Shown: positions 33,721 through 43,900, counted from the stretch's first letter. The stretch is 64,000 bases of DNA from Streptomyces sp. NBC_01481 (GCF_026339995.1 NZ_JAPEPT010000002.1:669001-733000), one strand, 5' to 3'. Numbers and translations are program-made. The notes: generated by a model from the letters alone, not told the origin.

Positions 33721-34578
33721 ATGGGAGTCCTGAAGAAGTTCGAGCAGCGACTCGAAGGTCTGGTCAACGGCACCTTCGCCAAGGTGTTCAAGTCCGAGGT
33801 CCAGCCCGTCGAGATCGCCGGCGCCCTCCAGCGCGAGTGCGACAACAACGCGACGATCTGGAACCGCGAGCGGACTGTCGTCCCCAACGACTTCATCGTG
33901 GAGCTCAGCGCGCCCGACTTCGAGCGCCTGAGCCCGTACTCCGGCCAGCTCGGCGACGAACTGTCCGGACTGGTACGCGACTACGCCAAGCAGCAGCGCT
34001 ACACCTTCATGGGGCCGATCAAGGTCCACCTGGAGAAGGCGGACGACCTCGACACCGGTCTGTACCGGGTGCGCAGCCGCACCCTCGCGTCGAGTACGTC
34101 ACAGTCGCCCGAGCGGGCACCTGCCGGTCCCGGCCACGCCGCCGCCCCCCAGGGCGGCGTCCGCGGCGGCTACGGCTACCCGCCCACCGCAGCGCCTCCC
34201 ATGCCGGCCGCGCCCCCTCCGGGCGCCGGCCGACCCGGCCCCGCGCCCGTCGCGGACCGCCGCCCGGCACCGGGCCCAGGCCCGATGCCGAGCACTCAAG
34301 TACGACGTTGGATCGAGATCAACGGCACCCGCCATCAGATCTCCCGCCCGACGCTGGTGCTGGGTCGCAGCACCGACGCCGATGTGCGGATCGACGACCC
34401 CGGCGTATCGCGCCGGCACTGTGAGATCCGGACCGGAACGCCCTCGACGATCCAGGATCTCGGGTCTACCAACGGCATCGTGGTAGACGGGCAGCACACC
34501 ACCCGCGCTACGCTCCGCGACGGCTCGCGGATCGTCGTGGGCAGCACCACCATCGTTTACCGGCAAGCCGAAGGGTGA
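33721..34578 (+). CDS. fhaA: FhaA: DUF3662 plus FHA domain protein
   Basis: 285 residues. N-terminal DUF3662 (GVLKKFEQRLEGLVNGTFAK and FKSEVQPVEIAGAL, to ~120), a Pro/Gly-rich linker, and a C-terminal FHA domain (~195-285) with the phosphothreonine-binding motifs GRS, SRRHCEIR and LGSTNG. Known actinobacterial FhaA proteins are read by PknB-type kinases and act in cell-wall synthesis. First gene of the fhaA-fhaB-PP2C-rodA-pbpA-pknB cluster. Confidence 0.93.
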   Translation: MGVLKKFEQRLEGLVNGTFAKVFKSEVQPVEIAGALQRECDNNATIWNRERTVVPNDFIVELSAPDFERLSPYSGQLGDELSGLVRDYAKQQRYTFMGPIKVHLEKADDLDTGLYRVRSRTLASSTSQSPERAPAGPGHAAAPQGGVRGGYGYPPTAAPPMPAAPPPGAGRPGPAPVADRRPAPGPGPMPSTQVRRWIEINGTRHQISRPTLVLGRSTDADVRIDDPGVSRRHCEIRTGTPSTIQDLGSTNGIVVDGQHTTRATLRDGSRIVVGSTTIVYRQAEG

Positions 34579-34588
34579 AGCGGGGGCA

Positions 34589-35101
34589 ATGTCAGAGCTG
34601 ACCCTGACGGTCATGCGGCTAGGTTTCCTGGCCGTACTGTGGCTGTTCGTTATCGTGGCCGTTCAGGTCATCCGCAGCGACCTGTTCGGTACGCGCGTCA
34701 CGCAACGCGGTTCGCGCCGCAATGCCGACGCACGCCCCCAGCAGGCACGCCAGACCGCCGCGCCTCCGCAGCAGCGGCAGCAGGCGAGCGGCCGCCAGCG
34801 GCGCGGTGCGCCCACCAAACTGGTCGTCTCCGAAGGCACCCTCACGGGCACCACGGTGGCGCTGCAAGGGCAGACAATCACCCTGGGCCGGGCGCACGAC
34901 TCCACAATCGTGCTGGACGACGACTACGCGTCCAGCAGGCATGCCAGGATCTACCCGGACCGTGACGGCCAGTGGATCGTCGAGGATCTCGGGTCCACCA
35001 ACGGCACATATCTCGACCGGACCCGACTCACCACCCCGACACCGATTCCGCTGGGCGCGCCGATCCGCATCGGCAAGACCGTCATCGAGCTGCGGAAGTA
35101 G
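34589..35101 (+). CDS. fhaB: FhaB: membrane-anchored FHA domain protein
   Basis: 170 residues. One N-terminal helix (LGFLAVLWLFVIVAVQVI), a Gln/Arg/Pro-rich linker, and a C-terminal FHA domain with TLGRAHDSTIVLDDDYASSRH and EDLGSTNGTYLD. It binds phosphothreonine on cell-division and wall proteins. Starts 10 bp after fhaA. A short GAGCGAGCG repeat follows the stop. Confidence 0.93.
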   Translation: MSELTLTVMRLGFLAVLWLFVIVAVQVIRSDLFGTRVTQRGSRRNADARPQQARQTAAPPQQRQQASGRQRRGAPTKLVVSEGTLTGTTVALQGQTITLGRAHDSTIVLDDDYASSRHARIYPDRDGQWIVEDLGSTNGTYLDRTRLTTPTPIPLGAPIRIGKTVIELRK

Positions 35102-35185
35102 TACGACAATGAGCGAGCGGAGCGAGCGAGCCGCAGCGGTCCCGACAGCGGACCGGGACGGGCTCCCGACCGGAGGGTGGGCAGT

Positions 35186-36730
35186 GTGGCTCGAGACCGG
35201 CTGTACCCCGAGCCGACGGGCGAGGTGCGCATGACTCTGTCTCTGCGTTTCGCCGCCGGATCACACAAGGGCATGATCCGGGAGGGCAACGAGGACTCCG
35301 GCTATGCCGGTCCCCGCCTTCTGGCCATCGCCGACGGCATGGGCGGACAGGCCGCCGGCGAGGTCGCCTCGTCGGAGGTCATCTCCACCCTCGTCACACT
35401 CGACGACGACGTGCCCGGCTCGGACATCCTCACCTCGCTCGGCAGTGCCGTACAGCGCGCCAACGACCAGCTGCGGCTCATGGTCGAGGAGGACCCCCAG
35501 CTCGAAGGCATGGGCACCACTCTCACCGCCCTGCTCTGGACCGGGCAGCGCCTCGGCCTCGTACACGTCGGCGACTCCCGCGCCTATCTGCTGCGCGACG
35601 GCGTGCTGACGCAGATCACACAGGACCACACCTGGGTGCAGCGCCTCGTCGACGAGGGCCGGATCACCGAAGAGGAAGCCACCACCCACCCGCAGCGCTC
35701 CCTGCTGATGCGCGCGCTGGGCAGCGGCGACCATGTCGAGCCCGACCTCTCCATCCGCGAGGTCCGCGCCGGCGACCGCTATCTGATCTGCTCGGACGGA
35801 CTGTCCGGTGTGGTCTCCCACCAGACGATGGAGGAGACTCTCGCCAGCTACCAGGGCCCGCAGGAGACCATCCAGGACCTCATCCAGCTCGCGCTGCGCG
35901 GCGGCGGCCCGGACAACATCACGTGCATCGTCGCCGACGTCCTCGACGCCGACTCCAACGACACCCTGGCCGGGCAGCTCAGCGACACCCCGGTCGTCGT
36001 CGGCGCGGTCGCCGAGAACCAGCTCCAGCTGAACGACGGCGGCGCCATGCAGACCCCGGCGGGCCGCGCGGCCGGCCTCGGCCGCCCCGTACCCCCGCAG
36101 CAGCCCGGCGGTGGCTTCGGCCCGCCCGGCAGCGGCGACGACATGGGATACGGCGGGATGCCGCCCGAGGGCAGCTTCGGCGCATACACCGACGACGACT
36201 TCATCAAGCCGCGCGGCGGCCGCAAGTGGCTGAAGAGAAGCTTCTACATCGTGCTCGCCCTGGGGGTCGTCGGCGCCGGCCTGTACGGCGGCTACCGCTG
36301 GACGCAGACCCAGTACTACGTCGGCTCCAAGGACGAGCACGTGGCGCTCTACCAGGGCATCAGCCAGGACCTGGCCTGGGTCTCGCTCTCGGACGTCGAG
36401 AAGGACCACCCCGAGATCGAACTCAAGTACCTCCCGCCCTACCAGCGCAAGCAGGTCGAGGCGACGATCACCGCCGAGAGCCTCAGCAAGGCCAAGGCGA
36501 AGGTCGACGAGCTCGCCGACCAGTCCGCGGCCTGCAAGAAGGACGAGCAGCGCCGCGACGCCGCGGACCGCGCCAGCACTCCGCCGCCCGGTGAGGGCGA
36601 GGCCGGCGGCACCACCGGCAAGCCCACCACCCAGAACGCACAGACCAAGCCGACCGCACCTACTCCCACTCCGGGCCCCACCCTCTCGGAGGAGGAGCAG
36701 AAGCTGGCCGCGAACTGCGGAAAGCAGTAA
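35186..36730 (+). CDS. PP2C-type Ser/Thr phosphatase (Stp/PstP-like)
   Basis: 514 residues from GTG 35186, with GGAGGGTGG upstream; ATG 35231 is an alternative start. PP2C motifs: GNEDSGYAGPRLLAIADGMG (metal-binding Asp), GTTLTAL, VHVGDSRAYLLRDG, CSDGL and GGPDNITC, to about residue 255. Then a Pro/Gly linker, one helix (SFYIVLALGVVGAGLYGGY, ~355-373) and an extracytoplasmic tail rich in Thr/Pro. It dephosphorylates PknB and its targets. Usual place between fhaB and rodA. Confidence 0.92.
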   Translation: MARDRLYPEPTGEVRMTLSLRFAAGSHKGMIREGNEDSGYAGPRLLAIADGMGGQAAGEVASSEVISTLVTLDDDVPGSDILTSLGSAVQRANDQLRLMVEEDPQLEGMGTTLTALLWTGQRLGLVHVGDSRAYLLRDGVLTQITQDHTWVQRLVDEGRITEEEATTHPQRSLLMRALGSGDHVEPDLSIREVRAGDRYLICSDGLSGVVSHQTMEETLASYQGPQETIQDLIQLALRGGGPDNITCIVADVLDADSNDTLAGQLSDTPVVVGAVAENQLQLNDGGAMQTPAGRAAGLGRPVPPQQPGGGFGPPGSGDDMGYGGMPPEGSFGAYTDDDFIKPRGGRKWLKRSFYIVLALGVVGAGLYGGYRWTQTQYYVGSKDEHVALYQGISQDLAWVSLSDVEKDHPEIELKYLPPYQRKQVEATITAESLSKAKAKVDELADQSAACKKDEQRRDAADRASTPPPGEGEAGGTTGKPTTQNAQTKPTAPTPTPGPTLSEEEQKLAANCGKQ

Positions 36731-36756
36731 TCGGCCGTAGGGGGCCTTTCTCCACC

Positions 36757-38166
36757 ATGAGCGTTGTCACCAACACCACCACGATCGGCGCGATCGAAGC
36801 ACCGAGCCGCCGCAACACCGAGCTGATGCTGCTCGCTTTCGCAGTCGTCATCCCGGTGTTCGCGTACATCAACGTGGGTCTCGCACTCGACGGCAAGCTG
36901 CCTGCCGGAGTGCTCGGCTACGGCATCGGCCTTGGCCTGCTCGCCGGTGTGGCCCATCTCGCGGTGCGCAAGTTCGCCAAGTACGCCGACCCGCTGCTGC
37001 TTCCGCTGGCCGCGCTGCTCAACGGCCTCGGACTGGTGATGATCTGGCGACTGGACCAGTCGCCCCGGCTGATCCAGCGCGCCGAGAAGCTCTTCGGAGG
37101 CTTCAGCCCGGACGCCCCCAAGCAGCTGTTGTACTCCGCGATCGGCATCGGCCTCTTCGTCGGCGTACTGATCCTGCTCAAGGACCACCGCATCCTGCAG
37201 CGCTACACCTACATCTCCATGGCAGCGGCCCTGGTCCTGCTGATTCTGCCGGTGTTCTTCCCGGCGGTGAACGGCGCCAAGATCTGGATCAGTCTCGGTC
37301 CCTTCACCATCCAGCCCGGCGAGTTCGCGAAGATCATCATTGCGATCTTCTTCTCCGGCTACCTGATGGTGAAGCGGGACGCCCTCGCGCTGGCCAGCCG
37401 CCGCTTCATGGGCCTGTATCTGCCCCGGGGCCGTGACCTCGGACCGATCCTCATGGTCTGGGCGATGTCGATCCTCATCCTGGTCTTCGAGACCGACCTC
37501 GGCACCTCGCTGCTGTTCTTCGGCCTCTTCGTGATCATGCTGTACGTCGCCACCGAGCGCACCAGCTGGATCGTCTTCGGTCTGCTGATGTCCGCGGTCG
37601 GCGCGGTCGGCGTCGCCTCCTTCGAGCCGCACGTCCAGCAGCGTGTGGACTTCTGGCTCAACCCGTTCGCCGAGAAGACCTGGGCGCAGAGCGAACAGAT
37701 CGGCCAGGCGCTGATGTCCTTCGGCTCGGGCGGCACCCTCGGCACCGGCCTCGGCCAGGGCGACTCCGACCTCATCGGCTTCGCCGCCAACTCGGACTTC
37801 ATCCTCTCCACGTTCGGTGAAGAGATGGGCCTGGCCGGAATGATGGCGTTCCTGCTGGTCTACGGCCTGATCGTGGAGCGCGGCGTACGCACCGCCCTCG
37901 CCGCTCGCGACCCCTTCGGCAAGCTCCTGGCGATCGGCCTCTCCGGCGCCTTCGCCATCCAGGTCTTCGTCGTCGCCGGCGGTGTCATGGGCCTCATCCC
38001 GCTCACCGGTATGACCATGCCGTTCGTGGCGTACGGCGGTTCCTCCGTGATCGCCAACTGGGCGCTGATCGGCATCCTGATCCGTATCAGCGACACCGCG
38101 CGCCGTCCCGCGCCGGCTCCCGCTCCGTCCCCCGACGCCGAGATGACCCAGGTGGTCCGACCGTGA
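36757..38166 (+). CDS. rodA: RodA/FtsW-type peptidoglycan glycosyltransferase (SEDS)
   Basis: 469 residues with about 11 helices. SEDS signatures: the GAKIWISLGPFTIQPGEFAK loop (~170-190), ETDLGTSLLFF and the C-terminal MPFVAYGGSSVIANW. It polymerises lipid II with the class B PBP encoded next, whose start overlaps its stop (GTGA). In Streptomyces this pair serves sporulation or vegetative wall growth. Confidence 0.93.
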   Translation: MSVVTNTTTIGAIEAPSRRNTELMLLAFAVVIPVFAYINVGLALDGKLPAGVLGYGIGLGLLAGVAHLAVRKFAKYADPLLLPLAALLNGLGLVMIWRLDQSPRLIQRAEKLFGGFSPDAPKQLLYSAIGIGLFVGVLILLKDHRILQRYTYISMAAALVLLILPVFFPAVNGAKIWISLGPFTIQPGEFAKIIIAIFFSGYLMVKRDALALASRRFMGLYLPRGRDLGPILMVWAMSILILVFETDLGTSLLFFGLFVIMLYVATERTSWIVFGLLMSAVGAVGVASFEPHVQQRVDFWLNPFAEKTWAQSEQIGQALMSFGSGGTLGTGLGQGDSDLIGFAANSDFILSTFGEEMGLAGMMAFLLVYGLIVERGVRTALAARDPFGKLLAIGLSGAFAIQVFVVAGGVMGLIPLTGMTMPFVAYGGSSVIANWALIGILIRISDTARRPAPAPAPSPDAEMTQVVRP

Positions 38167-39629
38167 ACAAGCCCCTGCGCCGGATCGCCATCTTCTGCGG
38201 GCTCCTGGTACTTGCCCTGCTGGTGCGCACCAACTGGCTGCAGTACGTCCAGGCCGACGATCTCAATACCAACTCGAAGAACCGCCGTGTCCTGATCGAG
38301 CGGTACGCCGCCGAGCGCGGCAACATCATCGTCGACGGCAAGCCGATCACCGGTTCCGTGGAGACGAAGGACACGGACTTCAAGTTCAAGCGCACCTACG
38401 TCGACGGCCCCATGTGGGCACCCGTCACCGGTTACGCGTCCCAGGCATTCGACGCCAACCAGATCGAGAAGCTCAGGGACGGCATACTCACCGGCAACTC
38501 CGACCAGCTCTTCTTCGACCGCACGATGGCGATGTTCACCGGCGACAAGAAGAAGGGTGGCAACGTCGTCACGACGCTCAGTGGCGCCGCGCAGAAGGCC
38601 GCGTATGAGGGCCTGGGCAACAAGAAGGGCGCCGTCGCGGCCATCGACCCGCAGACCGGCAGGATTCTCGCGCTGGCCTCCACTCCCTCGTACGACCCCG
38701 CCTCCTTCGCCGGCTACGGCGCATCGGACGAGCGGGCGTGGAACAAGCTGGAGAAGGACAAGAACAAGCCGAAGCTCAACCGCGCGCTTCGCGAGGTCTA
38801 CCCGCCGGGCTCCACCTTCAAGGTGGTCACCGCGGCCGCCGCGCTGGAGCACGGCGTGATCGACGACATCAACGCGGCGACCGACACCCCCGAGCCGTAC
38901 ATCCTCCCCAACACCCGCACGCCGATGGTCAACCACGCCAACGGCTGCAAGGACGCCAGCCTGATGAAGGCGCTGGAAGTCTCGTGCAACTCCGTCTTCG
39001 CCAAGCTCGGTGACCAGGTCGGCCGGGACAAGATGCTGGAGACGGCGCAGAAGTTCGGCTTCAACAACCCGGAGATCGACACCCCGGTACGTGCCGCCGG
39101 CTCCGTCTACGACAAGAACATGGACAGGCCCGGCAACGCCCTCTCCTCCATCGGCCAGTTCAACACCGCCACCACGCCCCTTCAGATGGCCATGGTCGCA
39201 GCGGCGATTGCCAACGACGGCAAGCTGATGAAGCCGTACATGATCGACCAGCTGGAATCGCCCAACCTGGACGTCATCGAGAAGACCGAACCGCAGGAGA
39301 TGAGCCGCCCGCTCTCCCAGAAGAACGCGCAGCTCCTCCAGGAAATGATGCAGAACGTCGTCGAGAGCCCGAACGGCACCGGCGGCAAGGCCAAGATCGA
39401 CGGCGTCACCGTCGGCGGCAAGACCGGTACCGCCCAGCACGGCGAGAACAACAGCAAGAACCCGTACGCCTGGTTCATCTCGTACGCCAAGACCGCCGAC
39501 GGATCGCCCGTCGCAGTCGCGGTCATCGTCGAGGACAGCGAAGCCAAGCGCGACGACATCACCGGCGGCGGTCTCGCCGGCCCCATCGCCAAGTCCGTGA
39601 TGCAGGCCGTACTGGACAGCAAGAAGTGA
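38163..39629 (+). CDS. pbpA: Class B penicillin-binding protein PbpA
   Basis: 488 residues from GTG 38163. An N-terminal anchor helix (IFCGLLVLALLVRTNWL) is followed by a pedestal domain (YAAERGNIIVDGKPI) and the transpeptidase domain with the three active-site motifs: PPGSTFKVV (Ser), SCNSVFAKLG and GGKTGTAQ. It cross-links the peptidoglycan made by the coupled SEDS protein. Confidence 0.94.
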   Translation: MNKPLRRIAIFCGLLVLALLVRTNWLQYVQADDLNTNSKNRRVLIERYAAERGNIIVDGKPITGSVETKDTDFKFKRTYVDGPMWAPVTGYASQAFDANQIEKLRDGILTGNSDQLFFDRTMAMFTGDKKKGGNVVTTLSGAAQKAAYEGLGNKKGAVAAIDPQTGRILALASTPSYDPASFAGYGASDERAWNKLEKDKNKPKLNRALREVYPPGSTFKVVTAAAALEHGVIDDINAATDTPEPYILPNTRTPMVNHANGCKDASLMKALEVSCNSVFAKLGDQVGRDKMLETAQKFGFNNPEIDTPVRAAGSVYDKNMDRPGNALSSIGQFNTATTPLQMAMVAAAIANDGKLMKPYMIDQLESPNLDVIEKTEPQEMSRPLSQKNAQLLQEMMQNVVESPNGTGGKAKIDGVTVGGKTGTAQHGENNSKNPYAWFISYAKTADGSPVAVAVIVEDSEAKRDDITGGGLAGPIAKSVMQAVLDSKK

Positions 39630-39797
39630 CGCGGATCACGTCCGGCGCCCATACCTGCACATTGCGATACCGGTCGGGTATCAGGTGACGGTCGCGGGCC
39701 GATCAGGTGGTGCGTGGCCGGTAGCGTATGCGCGAACAGCACACCGCCGGACCACACACGGGTGCGGTCGGGACTGACGGAGAGGGCTGGAACAGTT

Positions 39798-41759
39798 ATG
39801 GAAGAGCCGCGTCGCCTCGGCGGCCGGTACGAACTGGGCTCGGTGCTCGGCCGTGGTGGCATGGCAGAGGTCTACCTCGCCCACGACACCCGGCTCGGCC
39901 GCACCGTCGCCGTGAAGACGCTGCGGGCCGATCTCGCCCGTGACCCGTCCTTCCAGGCCCGGTTCCGCCGTGAGGCCCAGTCGGCCGCCTCGCTCAACCA
40001 CCCGGCAATCGTCGCGGTCTACGACACGGGCGAGGACTACGTCGACGGGGTCTCGATCCCGTACATCGTCATGGAGTACGTCGACGGCTCCACGCTCAGA
40101 GAGCTGCTGCACTCCGGGCGCAAGCTGCTTCCCGAGCGCACGCTCGAGATGACCATCGGCATCCTCCAGGCGCTGGAGTACTCCCACCGCAACGGGATCG
40201 TCCACCGCGACATCAAGCCCGCGAACGTCATGCTGACGCGCACCGGCCAGGTCAAGGTCATGGACTTCGGCATCGCCCGCGCCATGGGCGACTCCGGGAT
40301 GACGATGACCCAGACCGCGGCGGTCATCGGCACCGCGCAGTACCTCTCCCCGGAGCAGGCCAAGGGCGAGCAGGTCGACGCCCGCTCCGACCTGTACTCC
40401 ACCGGCTGTCTGCTCTACGAGCTCCTCACCGTCCGTCCGCCCTTCGTGGGGGACTCCCCGGTGGCGGTGGCGTACCAGCATGTACGCGAGGAGCCGCAGC
40501 CGCCGAGCAACTTCGACCCCGAGATCACGCCCGAGATGGACGCCATCGTCCTGCGGGCCCTGGTCAAGGACCCCGACTACCGCTACCAGTCGGCCGACGA
40601 GATGCGCGCGGACATCGAGGCCTGCCTCGACGGCCAGCCGGTCGCGGCGACGGCGGCGATGGGCGCAGTCGGCTACGGCGGATACGCCCCCGAGGACCAG
40701 CCGACCACGGCGCTGCGCCAGGCCGACCCGGCGGGCCAGACGTCGATGCTTCCGCCGATGAACCCGGACGACGGGGGCTACGGCTACGACGACCGCCCGG
40801 ACCGCCGCCGCCAGAAGAAGTCGAACACCTCGACGATCTTGCTGATCCTCGCGGGCATCCTGGTGCTCGTCGGCGCGGTGCTGATCGGCAAGGCGGTCTT
40901 CGGCGGCGGTGACGGCGGCGGCGGCGATGTGCCGGTGCCGCAGGTCGTCGGTAAGACGCTGCAGGAAGCCCAGACGCTCGGGACGAACGCCGGCGTCAAG
41001 GTCGCCCAATCGGGTACGGCGCGCTGTGAGCAGCCGAAGAAGAAGATCTGCAGCCAGACGCCGGCCAACGGCAACATGCAGCAGGGCGAGACCATCCAGG
41101 TCGTCGTCTCCGAGGGCGCACCCAAGGTCGAGGTCCCGGACGTCACCGAGAAGTCCCGGGACAAGGCCGAGAAGGCCCTGACGGACAAGGGCTTCAAGGT
41201 CAAGATCGTGGAATCCGAGTCCTCGGAGGAGGACCCGGGCACGGTCCTCTCGCAGAATCCCACGGGCGGCACCGAGGCCGAGAAGGGCACCGAGGTCACG
41301 CTCACCGTGGCCAAGCAGGCCAAGGTCACCGTGCCTCCGGTCGTGGGCCAGCAGTTCGACGCCGCCAAGGCCCAGCTCGAGACTCTCGAGTTCACCGTCG
41401 TGCGGGCGGACGTGGACTCCGACCAGCCGGCGGGCACGGTCATCTCGCAGGACCCGACGGGCAACTCGAAGGCCGCCAAGGGTGCCACGGTCACGCTGCA
41501 GGTCTCCAAGGGCCCGCAGCAGACCGCTCAGGTGCCTCAGCTGTTCAACAAGACGATCGGCGAGGCCAAGCAGCTCCTCGCTCAGGCAGGTCTGCAGCTC
41601 GGCGCCGTCAACGGTCCGAACGACGACAGGGCCCGGATCATTGTTCAGGACCCGGCGGCCGGTTCACCGGCGACTCCCGGCCAGCAGGTCAATGTGCAGA
41701 CCATTGACGGCGGCGGGGGCGGGAACAACGGCGGGAACGACGGCGGGATCTTCGGCTAG
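39798..41759 (+). CDS. pknB: PknB: Ser/Thr kinase with four PASTA domains
   Basis: 653 residues from ATG 39798. Kinase domain: LGRGGMAEVYLA, Lys 40 in VAVKTLR, HRDIKPANVM and MDFGIAR. Juxtamembrane linker, one helix (TILLILAGILVLVGAVLIG, ~345-363), then four PASTA repeats beginning VPVPQVVGKTLQEAQ, VEVPDVTEKSRDKAE, VTVPPVVGQQFDAAK and AQVPQLFNKTIGEAK. It senses muropeptides or lipid II and phosphorylates division and wall proteins. Last gene of the cluster, ending in a strong terminator. Confidence 0.95.
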   Translation: MEEPRRLGGRYELGSVLGRGGMAEVYLAHDTRLGRTVAVKTLRADLARDPSFQARFRREAQSAASLNHPAIVAVYDTGEDYVDGVSIPYIVMEYVDGSTLRELLHSGRKLLPERTLEMTIGILQALEYSHRNGIVHRDIKPANVMLTRTGQVKVMDFGIARAMGDSGMTMTQTAAVIGTAQYLSPEQAKGEQVDARSDLYSTGCLLYELLTVRPPFVGDSPVAVAYQHVREEPQPPSNFDPEITPEMDAIVLRALVKDPDYRYQSADEMRADIEACLDGQPVAATAAMGAVGYGGYAPEDQPTTALRQADPAGQTSMLPPMNPDDGGYGYDDRPDRRRQKKSNTSTILLILAGILVLVGAVLIGKAVFGGGDGGGGDVPVPQVVGKTLQEAQTLGTNAGVKVAQSGTARCEQPKKKICSQTPANGNMQQGETIQVVVSEGAPKVEVPDVTEKSRDKAEKALTDKGFKVKIVESESSEEDPGTVLSQNPTGGTEAEKGTEVTLTVAKQAKVTVPPVVGQQFDAAKAQLETLEFTVVRADVDSDQPAGTVISQDPTGNSKAAKGATVTLQVSKGPQQTAQVPQLFNKTIGEAKQLLAQAGLQLGAVNGPNDDRARIIVQDPAAGSPATPGQQVNVQTIDGGGGGNNGGNDGGIFG

Positions 41760-41772
41760 CCCCGGCCCGCAA

Positions 41773-41821
41773 CAGCAGGAGGCCCCGGCACCCCTCATCG
41801 GGTGACCGGGGCCTCCTGCTG
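41773..41821. terminator. Bidirectional terminator between pknB and the sortase genes
   Basis: A perfect 16-bp stem (CAGCAGGAGGCCCCGG with its complement) around a 17-nt loop, 14 bp past the pknB stop and in the convergent gap before the sortase end. Confidence 0.85.
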
Positions 41822-41953
41822 CCTGCCATCTGCTCCGCGCACCGAGGGCGGCATCACCGCCGTACACCGAGGGCTGCTGGAGGCAAAGAGCGCGGGCACC
41901 GCGCTGAACGTACAGAGGATCCCAGGACGACTGAACTCCTCCGACGAGTTCAG

Positions 41954-42628
41954 TCAGCGCAGCTCCGCCGGCGGCGTACGGTCCGCGTCGACCTTCTGCG
42001 TGCGCACCAGCTCGCCCCACACGATGTAGCGGAAGTCCGACGTGTAGACGGGCGTGCACGTCGTCAGCGTGATGTACCGGCCCGGCTTCGTCCTGCCCGA
42101 CTCCTTCGGGACCGGCTGCAGCACGTTCACGTTGTACTTCGAGGTCTCCGGAAGCTCCTTGAAGACCTTGTAGACGTACCAGGTGTCCCGCGTCTCGAAG
42201 ACGATCGGGTCCCCGTCCTTCAGCTTGTGGATGTTGTGGAACTTCGCTCCATGGCCGTCGCGGTGTGCTGCCAGCGTGAAGTTGCCCTTGCCGTCCCAGG
42301 GGAGCGCCGACTTGATCGGGTCCGTGTAGTAGCCCGCGATGCCGTCGTTGAGGCTTTGGGAGTCGGTGCCCTTCTTCACCAGCACCTCGCCGTTGCTCAT
42401 GGCGGGTACGTGGAGGAAGCCGATGCCGTCCTTGGTGTCGAGGGCGCCGGGGCTGCTCGCCCAGCCGTCGCGCATCTGGTCGCCCTGTTTGGAGGCCGCA
42501 CGGTCGGCGAGGACGTTCGTCCACCACAGTGAGTAGACGACAAAGAGCCCCAGCACCACGCCCGCGGTGATCAGCAGTTCGCCGAAGACACTGATGACAC
42601 CGGCGGCCCGGCTACGCGCACGTGACAC
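41954..42628 (-). CDS. Class E sortase, first of three
   Basis: 224 residues from GTG 42628 (VSRARSRAAG); an in-frame TTG at 42682 would add a peptide encoded by the repeated GGTTCGGTT track. Helix at ~9-32, then a catalytic domain with LAAHRDGHGAKFHNI (His), TLTTCTPVYTSDF (Cys) and RYIVWGEL (Arg after the Cys). Class E sortases attach LAXTG-type proteins to the cell wall. It follows the second sortase by about 60 bp. Confidence 0.9.
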   Translation of the reverse strand: MSRARSRAAGVISVFGELLITAGVVLGLFVVYSLWWTNVLADRAASKQGDQMRDGWASSPGALDTKDGIGFLHVPAMSNGEVLVKKGTDSQSLNDGIAGYYTDPIKSALPWDGKGNFTLAAHRDGHGAKFHNIHKLKDGDPIVFETRDTWYVYKVFKELPETSKYNVNVLQPVPKESGRTKPGRYITLTTCTPVYTSDFRYIVWGELVRTQKVDADRTPPAELR

Positions 42629-42688
42629 TGCACCTTTTCCCGTCTTGAAGTCCCACCGCACCCACCGAACCAACCGAACCAACCGTTT

Positions 42689-43900
42689 TCAGCCGACGAG
42701 CGCGTCGGGTTTGCCCTTGCTGCGCGGTCGTTCGTCGACCATCTTGCCCCACACGATCATTCGATACGTACTCGTAAATTCCGGCGTACACGTCGTCAGC
42801 GTGATGTACCTGCCCGGTCCGTCGAATCCGGCGCCCTCCGGCACCGGAGCGATCACACTCACATTCGACGGTGAGGTCTGCGGGAGGATGTTTGCCATCT
42901 TGTACGTGTAGTACGCGTCCTGCGTCTCGACGACGATCGGGTCCCCCGGCTGTAGACGGTTGATGTACCGGAACGGTTCTCCGTGGGTGTTGCGGTGACC
43001 CGCGACCGCGAAGTTGCCCGCCTTGTCCGAAGGCATCGCGGTCTTGAGCTTCCCCTCGCCGTAGTGGCCCACCATGCCGCGGTCGAGGACCTTGTGCTTG
43101 CTGATGCCCTCGGCGATCGGGACGACCACGTCCAGCTTGGGGATGTGCATGATGGCGAAGCCCTGCCCGGGCTCGAACGCACCGGGCTGGCGGCCCTTCG
43201 CCCAGTCGTCCTGGATCTTGTTCGTCTCCTGGCTGGCCTGCTGCCCCGCCCGTATGTTCGTCCACCAGAGCTGGTACGTCACGAACAGCAGCATCAGCAC
43301 ACCGAAGCTGATGAAGAGCTCACCGATGGCGCGGCTCGCGATGACGGCGGGGCTGTCCTTCGCGGCACGCGCGGCGCGGCGGGCCTCGACGCGTGAGAGG
43401 GGTTTGGCGGGCGTCGCGGAGGCGTCCGGGGCGGCAGAAGCGGGCCCCGGGCGCCTGTGGCCCCGGGCCTTGGCAGCCCGGCGCCGCTCGGCACGGCCGG
43501 GACCCGCGGGCGTCTGTGCCGCGCGCCGGGTGTCCTCCGTACGCAGGGCGACGGTCTCGTCGTCCGGTACTGGTATCGGCCCGGACATCTGCTGAGGGAT
43601 CGCGACGGTCTCGTACAGCGCCGTCCCAGGTTCCGCTTCTGCTTGCGGCTGGGCGTACCAGTCCCGCTGATAACCCTCCGGGTCGTCTCCGGAGTACTGG
43701 CGGTAGCCAGACCACTCCCGAGGCTGGGGCACCTCGGCCTCAGCGGCGTGAGCCTGCCCCGCGTCCGGAGTGTCCGCCGCCCCGAACCACGGCGACCCCT
43801 GCTCCCCCGGCGGCATGGGGTCTCCCCACGGCGGAGCCGTAGGGGAAGGATCCGTCAGCGGGTCGTACTCATACCCGTCCTCAGGACGCCGGGCGTTCAC
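42689..43900 (-). CDS. Class E sortase with long disordered N-terminus, second of three
   Basis: 403 residues from GTG 43900, which overlaps the amidotransferase stop (GTGA). The first ~185 residues are Pro, Gly and acid rich, followed by a basic patch, one helix (ELFISFGVLMLLFVTYQLWW), and the sortase domain with VAGHRNTHGEPFRYI, TLTTCTPEFTSTY and RMIVWGKM. The cytoplasmic extension is unusual in length and might contact other proteins. Confidence 0.9.
   Translation of the reverse strand: MNARRPEDGYEYDPLTDPSPTAPPWGDPMPPGEQGSPWFGAADTPDAGQAHAAEAEVPQPREWSGYRQYSGDDPEGYQRDWYAQPQAEAEPGTALYETVAIPQQMSGPIPVPDDETVALRTEDTRRAAQTPAGPGRAERRRAAKARGHRRPGPASAAPDASATPAKPLSRVEARRAARAAKDSPAVIASRAIGELFISFGVLMLLFVTYQLWWTNIRAGQQASQETNKIQDDWAKGRQPGAFEPGQGFAIMHIPKLDVVVPIAEGISKHKVLDRGMVGHYGEGKLKTAMPSDKAGNFAVAGHRNTHGEPFRYINRLQPGDPIVVETQDAYYTYKMANILPQTSPSNVSVIAPVPEGAGFDGPGRYITLTTCTPEFTSTYRMIVWGKMVDERPRSKGKPDALVG

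Noticed and set aside
35110..35133. GAGCGAGCG repeat between fhaB and the phosphatase gene
   Set aside because: A short tract frequently seen in Streptomyces spacers; too short to treat as an element.
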